Origin: Bacteroidota bacterium | Lineage (GTDB): Bacteria > Bacteroidota > Bacteroidia > Chitinophagales > Chitinophagaceae | Direction: 5' to 3' | DNA: 64,000 bases | NCBI GenBank assembly: GCA_023387985.1 | Contig: JAEWHC010000009.1 | Coordinates: 1,302,001 to 1,366,000 of the forward strand | In this document: piece after piece, positions 49,623 to 58,095 of the stretch | Position numbering within the stretch: the first letter of the stretch is position 1 | How the letters are laid out: each line of letters begins with the position of its first letter | Position numbers and translations under genes: made by a program | Notes under the pieces: model-generated | What the model saw: the letters and a program-made list of their open reading frames with translations, nothing else | What the model was told of the DNA's origin: nothing | The model's database searches: none

Positions 49623-52310
49623 TCAGAACCCAAGAATGCTATTCAATTCCGTTTCTGTTTTTACAAGCACATCGCGTGCTTTGCTGCCCTGGTTGGGCCC
49701 AACAATTCCTGCGGCTTCCAGTTGGTCCATCAGCCGTCCTGCACGGTTATAACCCAACCGCATTCTGCGCTGAATTAAACTGGTACTGCCCACCTGGTTT
49801 TGAACGACAAGCCTTGCCGCTTCTTCAAACAGGGAATCGCGGTCATTCAAGTCAAATTCTTTGGCTTCAAGGTCTTTTTCATCCACATATTCCGGCAGCA
49901 GGAAAGCTTCCGGATATCCACGTTGGGTACCTATGAATTCACAAACCCGTTCTACTTCAGGAGTATCTACAAAAGCACATTGAAGGCGGATGAGTTCACC
50001 TCCATGGCTAATCAGCATATCGCCTTTACCAATCAACTGGTCGGCTCCGCCATGATCGAGAATGGTACGGCTGTCCACTTTGCTTGAAACTTTAAAGGCA
50101 ATGCGTGAAGGAAAGTTGGCTTTGATGACCCCGGTGATGATATTCACGGATGGCCTCTGTGTTGCAATGATCAGGTGAATACCCACAGCTCTTGCCAGCT
50201 GCGCAAGCCGGGCAATGGGCATTTCAATTTCTTTACCGGCGGTCATAATAAGGTCTGCAAATTCATCAATCACCAATACAATAAAAGGCAGGTATTGATG
50301 GCCTTTTTCTGGATTCAGCCTGCGTTTAATAAATTTCTCATTGTATTCGCGAATATGCCTTACACCGGCATCTTTAAGCAAATCATAGCGGCTGTCCATT
50401 TCGATACAAAGCGCATTCAATGTATTGACCACTTTTTTCGTATCGGTAATTATCGCCTCTTCCTCATCGGGAAGTTTGGCCAGAAAATGTTTTTCGATCA
50501 TCCGGTAAAGGCTCAGTTCCACTTTTTTGGGATCGACCAGGATGAATTTGAGTTGAGAAGGATGCTTTTTATAGAGCAGGCTGATGAGTACTGCGTTGAT
50601 TCCTACGGATTTACCCTGACCTGTTGCGCCGGCCATCAGCATATGCGGCATGCTTGTAAGGTCAACCACAAAATGTTCGTTATTGATGGTTTTACCGATA
50701 GCTATAGGCAGGCTGTATTTGCTGTTGAGGTATTTATCACTCGACAACAAACCCCGCATACTCACAATCTTTTTTTCCGCATTGGGTACCTCAATGCCGA
50801 TGGTTCCCCGGCCCGGGATGGGGGCGATAATGCGGATGCCAAGGGCGGCCAGGCTTAATGCGATATCATCTTCAAGGTTTTTGATGCGGCTTATGCGCAC
50901 ACCAGGCGCAGGAACAATTTCATACAAGGTTACTGTAGGACCGACTGTAGCGGAAATCTTGGTGATGGAAATATCGTAATTCTTGAGCGTGTTGATGATT
51001 TGGTTCTTATTGTTTTCCAGCTCTTCGGTATTGGCAACCACCTTCTCATTTCCATGATCATCCAGCAGATCGATTCCGGGGAATTTATAGCCTCTCAATT
51101 CCAGCGAGGGATCGTATGGCTCCAGGGTTGAACCCATTTGTTGTACCGTCGTGCCCTTTCGAATAATCGGTTTTTCCTCCTCATCCTCTTCATTTTCCGC
51201 TTTTTTGATTTCGAGTTCCAGAGAGTTCGGTCCAATTTCTGACGCTTGAATGGTACGTACAGAAACAGGCGTTATGCGTTTTTCTGCCGATGGGGGAGAC
51301 GGTTCCGGAATGTCCGTATCTGGTTCTGCAGGGGCACTTTGTTTTGGAGGCATAAAAACCGAAATAATATTGTTTGGATTTTCATCGGTTTCCTGCATAT
51401 TTATTCCCATTAATTCTTCCTCTTTCAATGGAGGGGGTATCACAACTGGCCTGGTGCCATCTTCGCCGCTCATGCTGTTGGCTGACCCTTGACCCGCCTT
51501 CCAGTTATTGGAAAGTCCGTTTGTGGAAGGCACCTGGGTATCCGCATACATTTCATTAATGGTAAGACCAGCGTCAACGGCTTGGTCGGTTGAAACAACC
51601 GGTTTGAATGGCTCGTTGGCAGCCTGCGATTCGTCATTTTCAGGTACCTCATCTGTGGCGCCCCTCTTCATTGAATTTAATGAAGGCATCGGTATTTTAG
51701 GTAATTTGGGCTGATTGAATGCCGGGTTAAATCTCCAGACAAACCAGGATGCCAGTGCGACAAAAATGACAATTCCTGCACCCATTTTTCCCAAGAGGTT
51801 GGTAAGCCATGCACTGCACAATTCTCCAACTGCGCCGCCGTAGCTGAACTCAGTATCAGGAAAAATAAATGCCAGTGCTACAGAAAAAAAAATGAGACCG
51901 GAAATCACATACCGGAAATTGCGAAAAATTCCGAAAATGGGCTTGCCGAAAATGAAGTTTATGCCGATAACCAGCGGGATCAACGGCAGAAAAAATGCAG
52001 CGAGTCCAAATCCTTCATAAATCAGTTTGTGGCCCAGCCAGGCGCCAAGACGGCCCAGCATGTTTTCAACTTTTATATCATCTGCAAAAAGGAATTCAGA
52101 ACCCTTGGCAAAAACAAAATCCTGGTCATTTTTCCAGGTGAAACAATATGATGCCAGCGCGATAAACAGGAGCAATGCCAACATGATCAGGAACATACCC
52201 GTTATTTTGTGGGTGCGTTCATCTTTAACCACTTTTCGTATGTTAACAGGTGGCGTATGTTCTTGCTTTAAATTCCGGCCTTTGGAGGCAGCAGCTTTCT
52301 TTTTTGCCAT
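49623..52310 (-). CDS. ftsK: DNA translocase FtsK/SpoIIIE
   Basis: An 895-aa septal DNA pump that moves chromosomal DNA and coordinates dimer resolution. The N-terminus has about four membrane segments (residues 40-62, 95-116, 133-152, 167-190). A proline/glutamate-rich linker follows (200-390), then the RecA-like motor with Walker A GATGQGKSVG, KHPSQLKFILVDPKKVELSLY and Walker B IVLVIDEFADLI, and a C-terminal gamma winged-helix domain (TSLIQRRMRLGYNRAGRLMDQL) that reads DNA polarity. Length is normal for Bacteroidota. TATCTTTG ends 7 nt before the ATG. Confidence 0.96.
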   Translation of the reverse strand: MAKKKAAASKGRNLKQEHTPPVNIRKVVKDERTHKITGMFLIMLALLLFIALASYCFTWKNDQDFVFAKGSEFLFADDIKVENMLGRLGAWLGHKLIYEGFGLAAFFLPLIPLVIGINFIFGKPIFGIFRNFRYVISGLIFFSVALAFIFPDTEFSYGGAVGELCSAWLTNLLGKMGAGIVIFVALASWFVWRFNPAFNQPKLPKIPMPSLNSMKRGATDEVPENDESQAANEPFKPVVSTDQAVDAGLTINEMYADTQVPSTNGLSNNWKAGQGSANSMSGEDGTRPVVIPPPLKEEELMGINMQETDENPNNIISVFMPPKQSAPAEPDTDIPEPSPPSAEKRITPVSVRTIQASEIGPNSLELEIKKAENEEDEEEKPIIRKGTTVQQMGSTLEPYDPSLELRGYKFPGIDLLDDHGNEKVVANTEELENNKNQIINTLKNYDISITKISATVGPTVTLYEIVPAPGVRISRIKNLEDDIALSLAALGIRIIAPIPGRGTIGIEVPNAEKKIVSMRGLLSSDKYLNSKYSLPIAIGKTINNEHFVVDLTSMPHMLMAGATGQGKSVGINAVLISLLYKKHPSQLKFILVDPKKVELSLYRMIEKHFLAKLPDEEEAIITDTKKVVNTLNALCIEMDSRYDLLKDAGVRHIREYNEKFIKRRLNPEKGHQYLPFIVLVIDEFADLIMTAGKEIEMPIARLAQLARAVGIHLIIATQRPSVNIITGVIKANFPSRIAFKVSSKVDSRTILDHGGADQLIGKGDMLISHGGELIRLQCAFVDTPEVERVCEFIGTQRGYPEAFLLPEYVDEKDLEAKEFDLNDRDSLFEEAARLVVQNQVGSTSLIQRRMRLGYNRAGRLMDQLEAAGIVGPNQGSKARDVLVKTETELNSILGF

Positions 52311-52317
52311 TATTCGT

Positions 52318-52325
52318 CAAAGATA
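52318..52325 (-). promoter_or_regulatory. -7 box of ftsK, very close to the start
   Basis: TATCTTTG on the minus strand, only 7 nt before the ATG (52310), which would give a leaderless or near-leaderless mRNA. No -33 TTTG at the usual spacing. Confidence 0.4.
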
Positions 52326-52395
52326 ACAGGAGAGATCAAAACGGACTGTTGCCAGAAATAAACGTAGTGTTGATATTTGATCGTATCCCGGAAAG

Positions 52396-52836
52396 TTAAA
52401 ATGACCTATTGACCATGTCAGGTGCTTTTGGCTCCAATATGCCGAAACAGGAAGCCAGCAGCCCCAGACTGCAGATGGCCATCAGGTAAAATCCAAAACC
52501 TGCATTCACATTGGCGCTGATCTGTCCTTCTTTTAATGGAAAATTCAGCATGGATTTGGCGATCTGGTATATACAAAGGATCAGAAAATGTGTGGCTACG
52601 ATTGCCAGGATCACAAGCAGCCATTTTTTCTTCGTAAACAGGTAAGCTACAATAAGCAACAAAGCAACAATGAGAGCAGGGATCAACAGTTTGGCCAAAT
52701 GCGATGCATACAATTGGGTGGTAAAGCTTTCGCCATAAACTGAATATTCATAAGCGCCGAAAAACAAAGAAATGACCATGCCGGCAAAGCTGGCCAGGTG
52801 CAGGATTTGGTTTTTTGATGTTCTTAAGGTGGTCAT
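52396..52836 (-). CDS. Four-TM membrane protein of unknown function
   Basis: A 146-aa, hydrophobic protein with helices at about 12-30, 47-67, 71-91 and 111-133. I recognise no family. It starts 15 nt after the LutA-like stop on the same strand, so the two genes form an operon and it may work with the iron-sulfur protein. It is separated from ftsK by 85 nt. Confidence 0.65.
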   Translation of the reverse strand: MTTLRTSKNQILHLASFAGMVISLFFGAYEYSVYGESFTTQLYASHLAKLLIPALIVALLLIVAYLFTKKKWLLVILAIVATHFLILCIYQIAKSMLNFPLKEGQISANVNAGFGFYLMAICSLGLLASCFGILEPKAPDMVNRSF

Positions 52837-52851
52837 ATTTTTTGAGTCTTC

Positions 52852-53571
52852 CTACCAGCCGGATGCGAGTACTTCGGCAAGGTGCATGAATTTGAGGTGA
52901 CTGTGCTGTAATCCTGCTGTTCCCTGGAGGTGCATCAGACAACTGGTATCGGTGCTTATGACAAGATCGGCCTGTGTTGCAGTAGCATGTTCCAGTTTTT
53001 GTTCGGCCATGGCATTGCTGATATCTGCAAATTTCACGGCAAAGGTTCCGCCAAAACCACAGCAGGTTTCGTTTTCTGCCATTTCTACAAGGTTCAGGCC
53101 TTTTACATTGCTCAACAATGCCCGCGGTTCTTTTTTAATGCCTACTTCACGCAGTGCCGCACAACTATCATGGTAGGTGGCGGTTACATTAAGTTGAGCA
53201 TCAAATTCGGTGACTTGCAGGTGATTCACCAGGAAATCGGCAAATTCAAAAATATTGTTGGAGAGGTATTCTGCCTGGGGCTGATTGGTTTTTCCTTCCA
53301 GCAATTCACGAAAATGATTTTGTACAAATCCTACGCAGCTTGCAGATGGCCCAACAACTGGCAGGTCAGCGGAAAAATCTTTAATAAATTTATTGCATAC
53401 ATCGATGGCGTCTTCGTGAAAGCCGGCATTGAAAGCTGGCTGACCACAGCAGGTTTGATTTACCGGGTAAACGATTTCACAGCCGGCTTTTCGCAAAACC
53501 CGGATCATGCTTATTGCCACCTGCGGATAAAGCTGATCGATGAAACAAGGAATGAATACTTGTACTTTCAT
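52852..53571 (-). CDS. LutA/LldE-like (Fe-S)-binding protein, orphan
   Basis: A 239-aa protein with two CCG domains: TCCGQPAFNAG (C41-C42) and ETCCGFGGTFAV, plus additional cysteines (PSASCVGF, YHDSCA). This is the LutA/LldE pattern. LutA works with LutB and LutC in L-lactate oxidation; neither lutB nor lutC is adjacent here, and the next gene is a membrane protein, so a LutABC role is not safe. It likely binds 4Fe-4S clusters and acts as an electron carrier or oxidoreductase subunit. A TAAATTTG box is 13 nt upstream of the start. Confidence 0.85.
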   Translation of the reverse strand: MKVQVFIPCFIDQLYPQVAISMIRVLRKAGCEIVYPVNQTCCGQPAFNAGFHEDAIDVCNKFIKDFSADLPVVGPSASCVGFVQNHFRELLEGKTNQPQAEYLSNNIFEFADFLVNHLQVTEFDAQLNVTATYHDSCAALREVGIKKEPRALLSNVKGLNLVEMAENETCCGFGGTFAVKFADISNAMAEQKLEHATATQADLVISTDTSCLMHLQGTAGLQHSHLKFMHLAEVLASGW

Positions 53572-53584
53572 AAAATGAGATGCA

Positions 53585-53592
53585 CAAATTTA
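53585..53592 (-). promoter_or_regulatory. -7 box of the LutA-like gene
   Basis: TAAATTTG on the minus strand, 13 nt before the ATG; it overlaps the last codons and stop region of the upstream ribH. Confidence 0.35.
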
Positions 53593-53596
53593 CAAG

Positions 53597-54085
53597 TTAG
53601 CTTTTTGATAATGTACGGTTTACCGCGATCATTTTCAACGTTGTAATTGCGGCTTCCTCGCCTTTGTGTCCATGCTCACCCCCCAACCTTTCCCATGCCT
53701 GTTCTTTGTTCAGCACGGTAAGCACACCATAAATAACCGGTACGCCAAGTTGGAGATTAAGTTCGGCAATGCCGCGCGTTATGCTTTGGCAAACATAATC
53801 AAAATGAGGAGTTCCCCCTTTGATCACACAGGCAAAGGCGATATAAGCATCGGCTTTATTGTGAAGAGCATGTTGCTTTATGGTAAATGGAATCTCCACA
53901 GCCCCCGGAACAACTATTGTTTTTACATTTTCAATTTCCTCCATTTGAAAGATCTTCCTTGCGCCGGCCTCCAGTTCCTTGACGATGTCTTCATTCCAAT
54001 CGGTTCGGACAATCACTATGCTACTATTTTTCAATGCGCTTGAAAAAATTTTGCTGTATAAACCTTCATTTCCGGTACTGGCCAT
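53597..54085 (-). CDS. ribH: 6,7-dimethyl-8-ribityllumazine synthase
   Basis: A 162-aa enzyme that condenses 5-amino-6-ribitylaminouracil with dihydroxybutanone phosphate to form the lumazine precursor of riboflavin, in an icosahedral shell. Motifs: VIVRTDWNEDIVKEL, VVPGAVEIPFTIKQHA, AFACVIKGGTPHFDYVCQSITRGI (with catalytic His) and PVIYGVLTVLNKEQA. The start at 54085 is chosen because the longest frame adds 13 residues of low similarity that run into the terminator region of the TPR gene. Confidence 0.94.
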   Translation of the reverse strand: MASTGNEGLYSKIFSSALKNSSIVIVRTDWNEDIVKELEAGARKIFQMEEIENVKTIVVPGAVEIPFTIKQHALHNKADAYIAFACVIKGGTPHFDYVCQSITRGIAELNLQLGVPVIYGVLTVLNKEQAWERLGGEHGHKGEEAAITTLKMIAVNRTLSKS

Positions 54086-54104
54086 ATTTGCTGTTTCTGT
54101 AAAA

Positions 54105-54130
54105 GTAAAACCCCTTCTTCGCAAAAGGGG
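54105..54130 (-). terminator. Terminator of the TPR gene
   Basis: On the minus strand CCCCTT (54130-54125) pairs with AAGGGG (54116-54111), followed by TTTTACTTTT. It separates the TPR gene from ribH. Confidence 0.65.
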
Positions 54131-54152
54131 CTTTCATATTATGATTTGTATT

Positions 54153-54851
54153 TTAATCAATTGATCCCAGGCGTGCAAGGTATTTGGAGATCTGAAAGCC
54201 ACGTTGGGTCCGGCTGTATTTATCTTTGATCTCTTTGTAATATTTTATGGCTTCATCATTTTTTCCCTGCACCTCACTCAACAAACCGGCTTTAAAAAGG
54301 TTTTCTGATGACAGGGCCTGATTTTCAGGAAAATGATGGCCGGCTTTGGCATATAAAGTAATTGCTTCAGCTGATTTGCCCTGTTCGGCCAATGCATCGC
54401 CAAGACGGGACCATGCCACCGCCTGCACGGTTTTGCTTGAAGTATTGAATCCTTTCAGGTATTCTTCAGCTTTTTTGAAATCACCCTGCCTCAATGAAAC
54501 ACTGCCTGCATAGAATTTTGCCAGGTTGCCTGCTTTCGTTCCGCTGTAATCGCGGATCACTTTTTCAAAGCCCGGGAACTGACCATCACCTTTCAATGCA
54601 AGGTTGAGGCTGTCCATATTGTAATATTCCTGCGCCTGCCATATCGCGTCAGCAGCCTTTTGCTCTCGAGGCGCTGCGTAAAAATTGGTATAAGCGATAT
54701 ATCCGAGCAGTATTGCGGTAAGACCTCCAAAAATGTAAACAATGGGTTTACTGTATTTTTCCCAAAAGGTTTTCGCGTTTTGAATCACCCGGGCGTTGTC
54801 ATCATAGGAACTCGTGTCCAGTTGTTTTGTTTGAATTTTTGCTTTTGCCAT
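54153..54851 (-). CDS. Membrane-anchored TPR protein (YfgM/BamD-like layout)
   Basis: A 232-aa protein with a single membrane segment at about residues 36-56 after a basic N-terminus (TM anchor in the inner membrane). Three to four TPRs follow (about 64-225: AKFYAGSVSLRQGDFKKAEEYLKG, AWSRLGDALAEQGKSAEAITLY, SEVQGKNDEAIKYYKEIKD). This resembles YfgM (RcsB/translocon-associated TPR), which also has an N-terminal anchor, but sequence similarity is weak. It lies between pdhA and ribH; both flanking spacers are short. Confidence 0.7.
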   Translation of the reverse strand: MAKAKIQTKQLDTSSYDDNARVIQNAKTFWEKYSKPIVYIFGGLTAILLGYIAYTNFYAAPREQKAADAIWQAQEYYNMDSLNLALKGDGQFPGFEKVIRDYSGTKAGNLAKFYAGSVSLRQGDFKKAEEYLKGFNTSSKTVQAVAWSRLGDALAEQGKSAEAITLYAKAGHHFPENQALSSENLFKAGLLSEVQGKNDEAIKYYKEIKDKYSRTQRGFQISKYLARLGSID

Positions 54852-54906
54852 ATAAGATTCTGAAAAGTTCTTTCTTTTTTAATTACAGTTTAGATCTGAA
54901 GGAAAA

Positions 54907-55908
54907 TTAATCGGTCACAAACAAATGGGGCTCATCCACCGCATAAACATCCTTCAATACCTCATCATCATCCGGGAAGGGGCTTTCTTCTGCGTATTGA
55001 ACGCTTTCCTCCACAATTTTATCAATACGGGCATTGATGGCGTCTATATCCTCCTGGGTTGCCATTTTTTCATTCAAAATGGTTTGCAGAATTTGTTCAA
55101 TCGGATCGCGGTCTTTGTATTTCTGTACTTCATCCTTAGTACGGTATTTCTGCGGATCACTGATGGAGTGACCTTTATAACGGTATGTCTTAAGCTCCAG
55201 CAGGGTAGGACCACCTCCTTCACGAGCACGTTTTACAGCACGCTCAATGGCTTCGTGGACTGCTTCGCAACTCATGCCGTCAACCGCATCACCGGGCATA
55301 TCATACGCATCCGCAATGGTATAAATGTCATGAATATTGGAGGTTCTTTCTACTGAAGTACCCATGGCATAAAAGTTATTCTCGCAAATGAAGATGACAG
55401 GCAGTTTCCAGGTCATAGCCATGTTACACACTTCATGAAGAATTCCCTGGCGGGCGGCGCCATCACCAAAAAATGCCAGGCAAACATTGTCGGTACCTTT
55501 ATATTTTTCTGCAAAAGCCAGACCTGCACCTGTACCAATTTGTGCACCCACAATTCCATGGCCACCAAAAAAGTAATGATCTTTCACTCCGAAAAAGTGC
55601 ATGCTTCCACCTTTTCCTTTACTGCATCCGGTTATTTTTCCGTAAAGCTCAGCCATGCAACTTTGAGGGCTCATGCCTTTGGCGATTGCAAGACCATGAT
55701 CGCGGTAACCCGTTACGAAAGGATCTTCAAGACGCGTTGCCGTCATACATCCTGCAGCAATAGCTTCCTGGCCTACATAACCATGGAAAAATCCCCTGAT
55801 CTTTCCTGCCATTTTATACATTTCTTCCGCTTTCAGCTCAAATTGGCGGATCAACATCATTAATTCGTACCAATATAAATAGGTTTCGGGAGTAAATTTC
55901 TTTGACAT
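54907..55908 (-). CDS. pdhA: Pyruvate dehydrogenase E1 alpha subunit
   Basis: A 333-aa thiamine diphosphate-dependent E1-alpha subunit. Motifs: RGFFHGYVGQEAIAAG, YRDHGLAIAKGMSP, GGHGIVGAQIGTG, the ThDP loop GDGAARQGILHEVCNMA (about 149-165) and CENNFYAMGTSVERTS. It forms a heterotetramer with E1 beta (pdhB), not encoded here, and the E2/E3 components. Solitary pdhA is common in Bacteroidota. TATATTTG lies 21 nt upstream. Confidence 0.94.
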   Translation of the reverse strand: MSKKFTPETYLYWYELMMLIRQFELKAEEMYKMAGKIRGFFHGYVGQEAIAAGCMTATRLEDPFVTGYRDHGLAIAKGMSPQSCMAELYGKITGCSKGKGGSMHFFGVKDHYFFGGHGIVGAQIGTGAGLAFAEKYKGTDNVCLAFFGDGAARQGILHEVCNMAMTWKLPVIFICENNFYAMGTSVERTSNIHDIYTIADAYDMPGDAVDGMSCEAVHEAIERAVKRAREGGGPTLLELKTYRYKGHSISDPQKYRTKDEVQKYKDRDPIEQILQTILNEKMATQEDIDAINARIDKIVEESVQYAEESPFPDDDEVLKDVYAVDEPHLFVTD

Positions 55909-55929
55909 ATGTTATGAAAAAATTGGACG

Positions 55930-55937
55930 CAAATATA
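55930..55937 (-). promoter_or_regulatory. -7 box of pdhA
   Basis: TATATTTG on the minus strand, 21 nt before the ATG; no good -33 box. Confidence 0.4.
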
Positions 55938-56024
55938 CAGTCAAATTAGGTTAACCCTGAAATTTGATTGCAGCGCGCCCGATTTTTAGATTTTGTTATT
56001 CCTTGTATTGGGTGCAACAATTTT

Positions 56025-57203
56025 TTACATTGCTTCAATGATCATTGCACTCGCGCCTCCTCCACCGTTGCAAATGCCGGCAGCTCCATATTTTTTGCCG
56101 TCGCGACGGAGCGCGTGCAACAAAGTGACAATAATCCTTGCACCGCTTGCACCCAAAGGATGACCCAGGCTAACAGCACCGCCGCGTACGTTTACTTTAG
56201 CCGGATCGAGCTTAAGGCGCCGAGTGTTTTCAATGCCAACAACGGCAAATGCTTCATTCAATTCCCAATAATCCACATCGCCGGCTTCCATTGCGGCTTT
56301 TTTCAGCGCCAAAGGCAAAGCCAGCGATGGGCTCGTTGTAAACCATTCAGGGGCTTGTTCTGCGTCAGCATAACTCAGGATTCTGCCAATGGGTTTTAAG
56401 CCCAAAGCTTCTGCTTTCTCTTTGCTCATCAGAACCAATGCTGCCGCACCGTCATTCATGGTACTGGCGTTGGCTGCGGTGACAGTACCTTCTTTTTTGA
56501 AAGCGGCACGCAAATCGGGGATCTTTTCGAACTTCACATTAAAAGGTTCTTCATCTCTATCAACCATCAACGGATCACCTTTGCGTTGCGGAACAGCAAC
56601 AGGAATAACTTCCTCGGCAAAACTGCCGTTTTCCCATGAGGCCTGACTCCGCTTATAACTTTCAACTGCAAATGCATCCTGGTCTTCGCGGGTAATGCCA
56701 CAGGTATCGGCACACAGTTCGGCTGCCATTCCCATGGCCTGGCCATCGTATACATCCGTCAAACCGTCTTTGGCCAGACCATCAACCATTTGCGTGTTAC
56801 CATATTTATTTCCCCACCGCATTTCGCCGGCATAAAACGGAACATTGCTCATACTTTCCATACCACCTGCCACCACAACGTCTGCATCTCCGAGCAGAAT
56901 ACTCTGGGCGCCAATGCTAATTGCTTTCATACCACTCGCACATACTTTATTCACTGTAGTGCAGTTTACCGTATCAGGAAGCTGGGCGAATTTGGCCGCC
57001 TGCCGGGCCGGAGCTTGTCCCAGGTTGGCCTGAAGTACACAGCCCATGAATACATCATCAACGCTCTGCGGTTGGATTCCTGCCTGCTCAAGCGCTGCTT
57101 TAATAACCTGGGCTCCAAGCTGCGTTGCGGAGAGATCTTTCAGTTTTCCTCCAAAACTGCCTATTGGCGAACGAACGGCGGAAATAATATAAACTTCTTT
57201 CAT
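56025..57203 (-). CDS. Acetyl-CoA acetyltransferase (thiolase)
   Basis: A 392-aa thiolase II-type enzyme that joins two acetyl-CoA or cleaves acetoacetyl-CoA. The nucleophile is Cys88 in VNKVCASGMKA; the C-terminal GHPLGASGARI carries the active His and CNGGGGASAMI the second Cys. Length is normal. The partner beta-oxidation genes are not in the window, so it may serve short-chain metabolism or polyhydroxyalkanoate precursors. TAAATTTG lies at 57275-57268, 64 nt upstream. Confidence 0.95.
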   Translation of the reverse strand: MKEVYIISAVRSPIGSFGGKLKDLSATQLGAQVIKAALEQAGIQPQSVDDVFMGCVLQANLGQAPARQAAKFAQLPDTVNCTTVNKVCASGMKAISIGAQSILLGDADVVVAGGMESMSNVPFYAGEMRWGNKYGNTQMVDGLAKDGLTDVYDGQAMGMAAELCADTCGITREDQDAFAVESYKRSQASWENGSFAEEVIPVAVPQRKGDPLMVDRDEEPFNVKFEKIPDLRAAFKKEGTVTAANASTMNDGAAALVLMSKEKAEALGLKPIGRILSYADAEQAPEWFTTSPSLALPLALKKAAMEAGDVDYWELNEAFAVVGIENTRRLKLDPAKVNVRGGAVSLGHPLGASGARIIVTLLHALRRDGKKYGAAGICNGGGGASAMIIEAM

Positions 57204-57267
57204 ATAAATTAAATTAATATCGGCAATTCCCAGTGGAGGGGATGGCCGGCAAGCATGATTTGATGTG

Positions 57268-57275
57268 CAAATTTA
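57268..57275 (-). promoter_or_regulatory. -7 box of the thiolase gene
   Basis: TAAATTTG on the minus strand, 64 nt before the ATG; no clear -33 box. Confidence 0.4.
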
Positions 57276-57376
57276 CAACCGATATAAATAACCTTTCACT
57301 CTGAAAAGTGTATTTACCAAATGCTGAAATCTGTAACATTTATTTACGGATTACGTTACAAAAAAAAATTGAAGCT

Positions 57377-58033
57377 ATGAGATCTTGGTTAATAGGACTG
57401 GTGGGCCTGTTTTTCGGCCTGCCTCTTTTTGCGCAGAACGATGTGATCTACGCCAATAATGCGGAAAAGCGCGAAATGAAGAATTTTCATGGTATCGATG
57501 TCTCTGCAGGTATTCAGGTAATTCTTACACATGGAGAGGAAGCAGTGGTGGTAACGGCTGACAATAAAGAATCCATCAATAAAATTATGACCACGGTGGA
57601 GAATGGGGTTTTGCGCATCGGGATAGATACCGATTGGAGGATCTGGAAATTGGCAGATACATGGGGTGCAAAAGTCTTTGTAAGCTACCAGGCCCTTGAT
57701 TTACTGAAGGCCAACAGTGGTGCCTCAATTAAAGGCAATATAGGAGAAATGCCCAAATTGGAAATTGTACAAAGTAGCGGGTCTGTTATTGAAGTGGAGG
57801 GGATGGCCAATGACCTTCAGGCTGAGGTCAATAGCGGAGCAGTTCTGAAAAGTTATGACCTGAAGATAAAAAATCTAAAAGCGGGAGTGAGCAGTGGCGG
57901 TGGAATTCAGGTAACGGCCACCGGGGAAGTAAATGCCGATGCAAGTAGTGGCGGATTCATCCGCTATAAAGGCGATGCAGTCATTAAAGGCATTAATGTA
58001 AGTACAGGTGGCAGTGTAAAAAAGATCAATTGA
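57377..58033 (+). CDS. DUF2807 (head GIN) exported protein
   Basis: A 218-aa secreted protein with a signal peptide at residues 1-20 (FFGLPLFA-QN). The mature part is a right-handed beta-helix of the DUF2807 'head GIN' family: FHGIDVSAGIQVILTHGEE, then LDLLKANSGASIKG, LEIVQSSGSVIEV, LQAEVNSGAVLKSYDL, LKAGVSSGGGIQVTA, with repeated S-G turns. These occur widely in Bacteroidota envelopes; function unknown. ATG 57377 is preferred over an upstream in-frame start without a signal. Confidence 0.85.
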   Translation: MRSWLIGLVGLFFGLPLFAQNDVIYANNAEKREMKNFHGIDVSAGIQVILTHGEEAVVVTADNKESINKIMTTVENGVLRIGIDTDWRIWKLADTWGAKVFVSYQALDLLKANSGASIKGNIGEMPKLEIVQSSGSVIEVEGMANDLQAEVNSGAVLKSYDLKIKNLKAGVSSGGGIQVTATGEVNADASSGGFIRYKGDAVIKGINVSTGGSVKKIN

Positions 58034-58095
58034 ACATAAAGAGATATAATTCTATATCCCCATGTATTATGTGATGTTTTATAGAGCATATTGAA

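Noticed and set aside
50175..50858. Plus-strand open frame of 227 codons inside ftsK
   Set aside because: Antisense shadow of the conserved FtsK motor domain.
52930..53646. Plus-strand open frame of 238 codons opposite the LutA-like gene
   Set aside because: Antisense to CCG-domain motifs; no family pattern.
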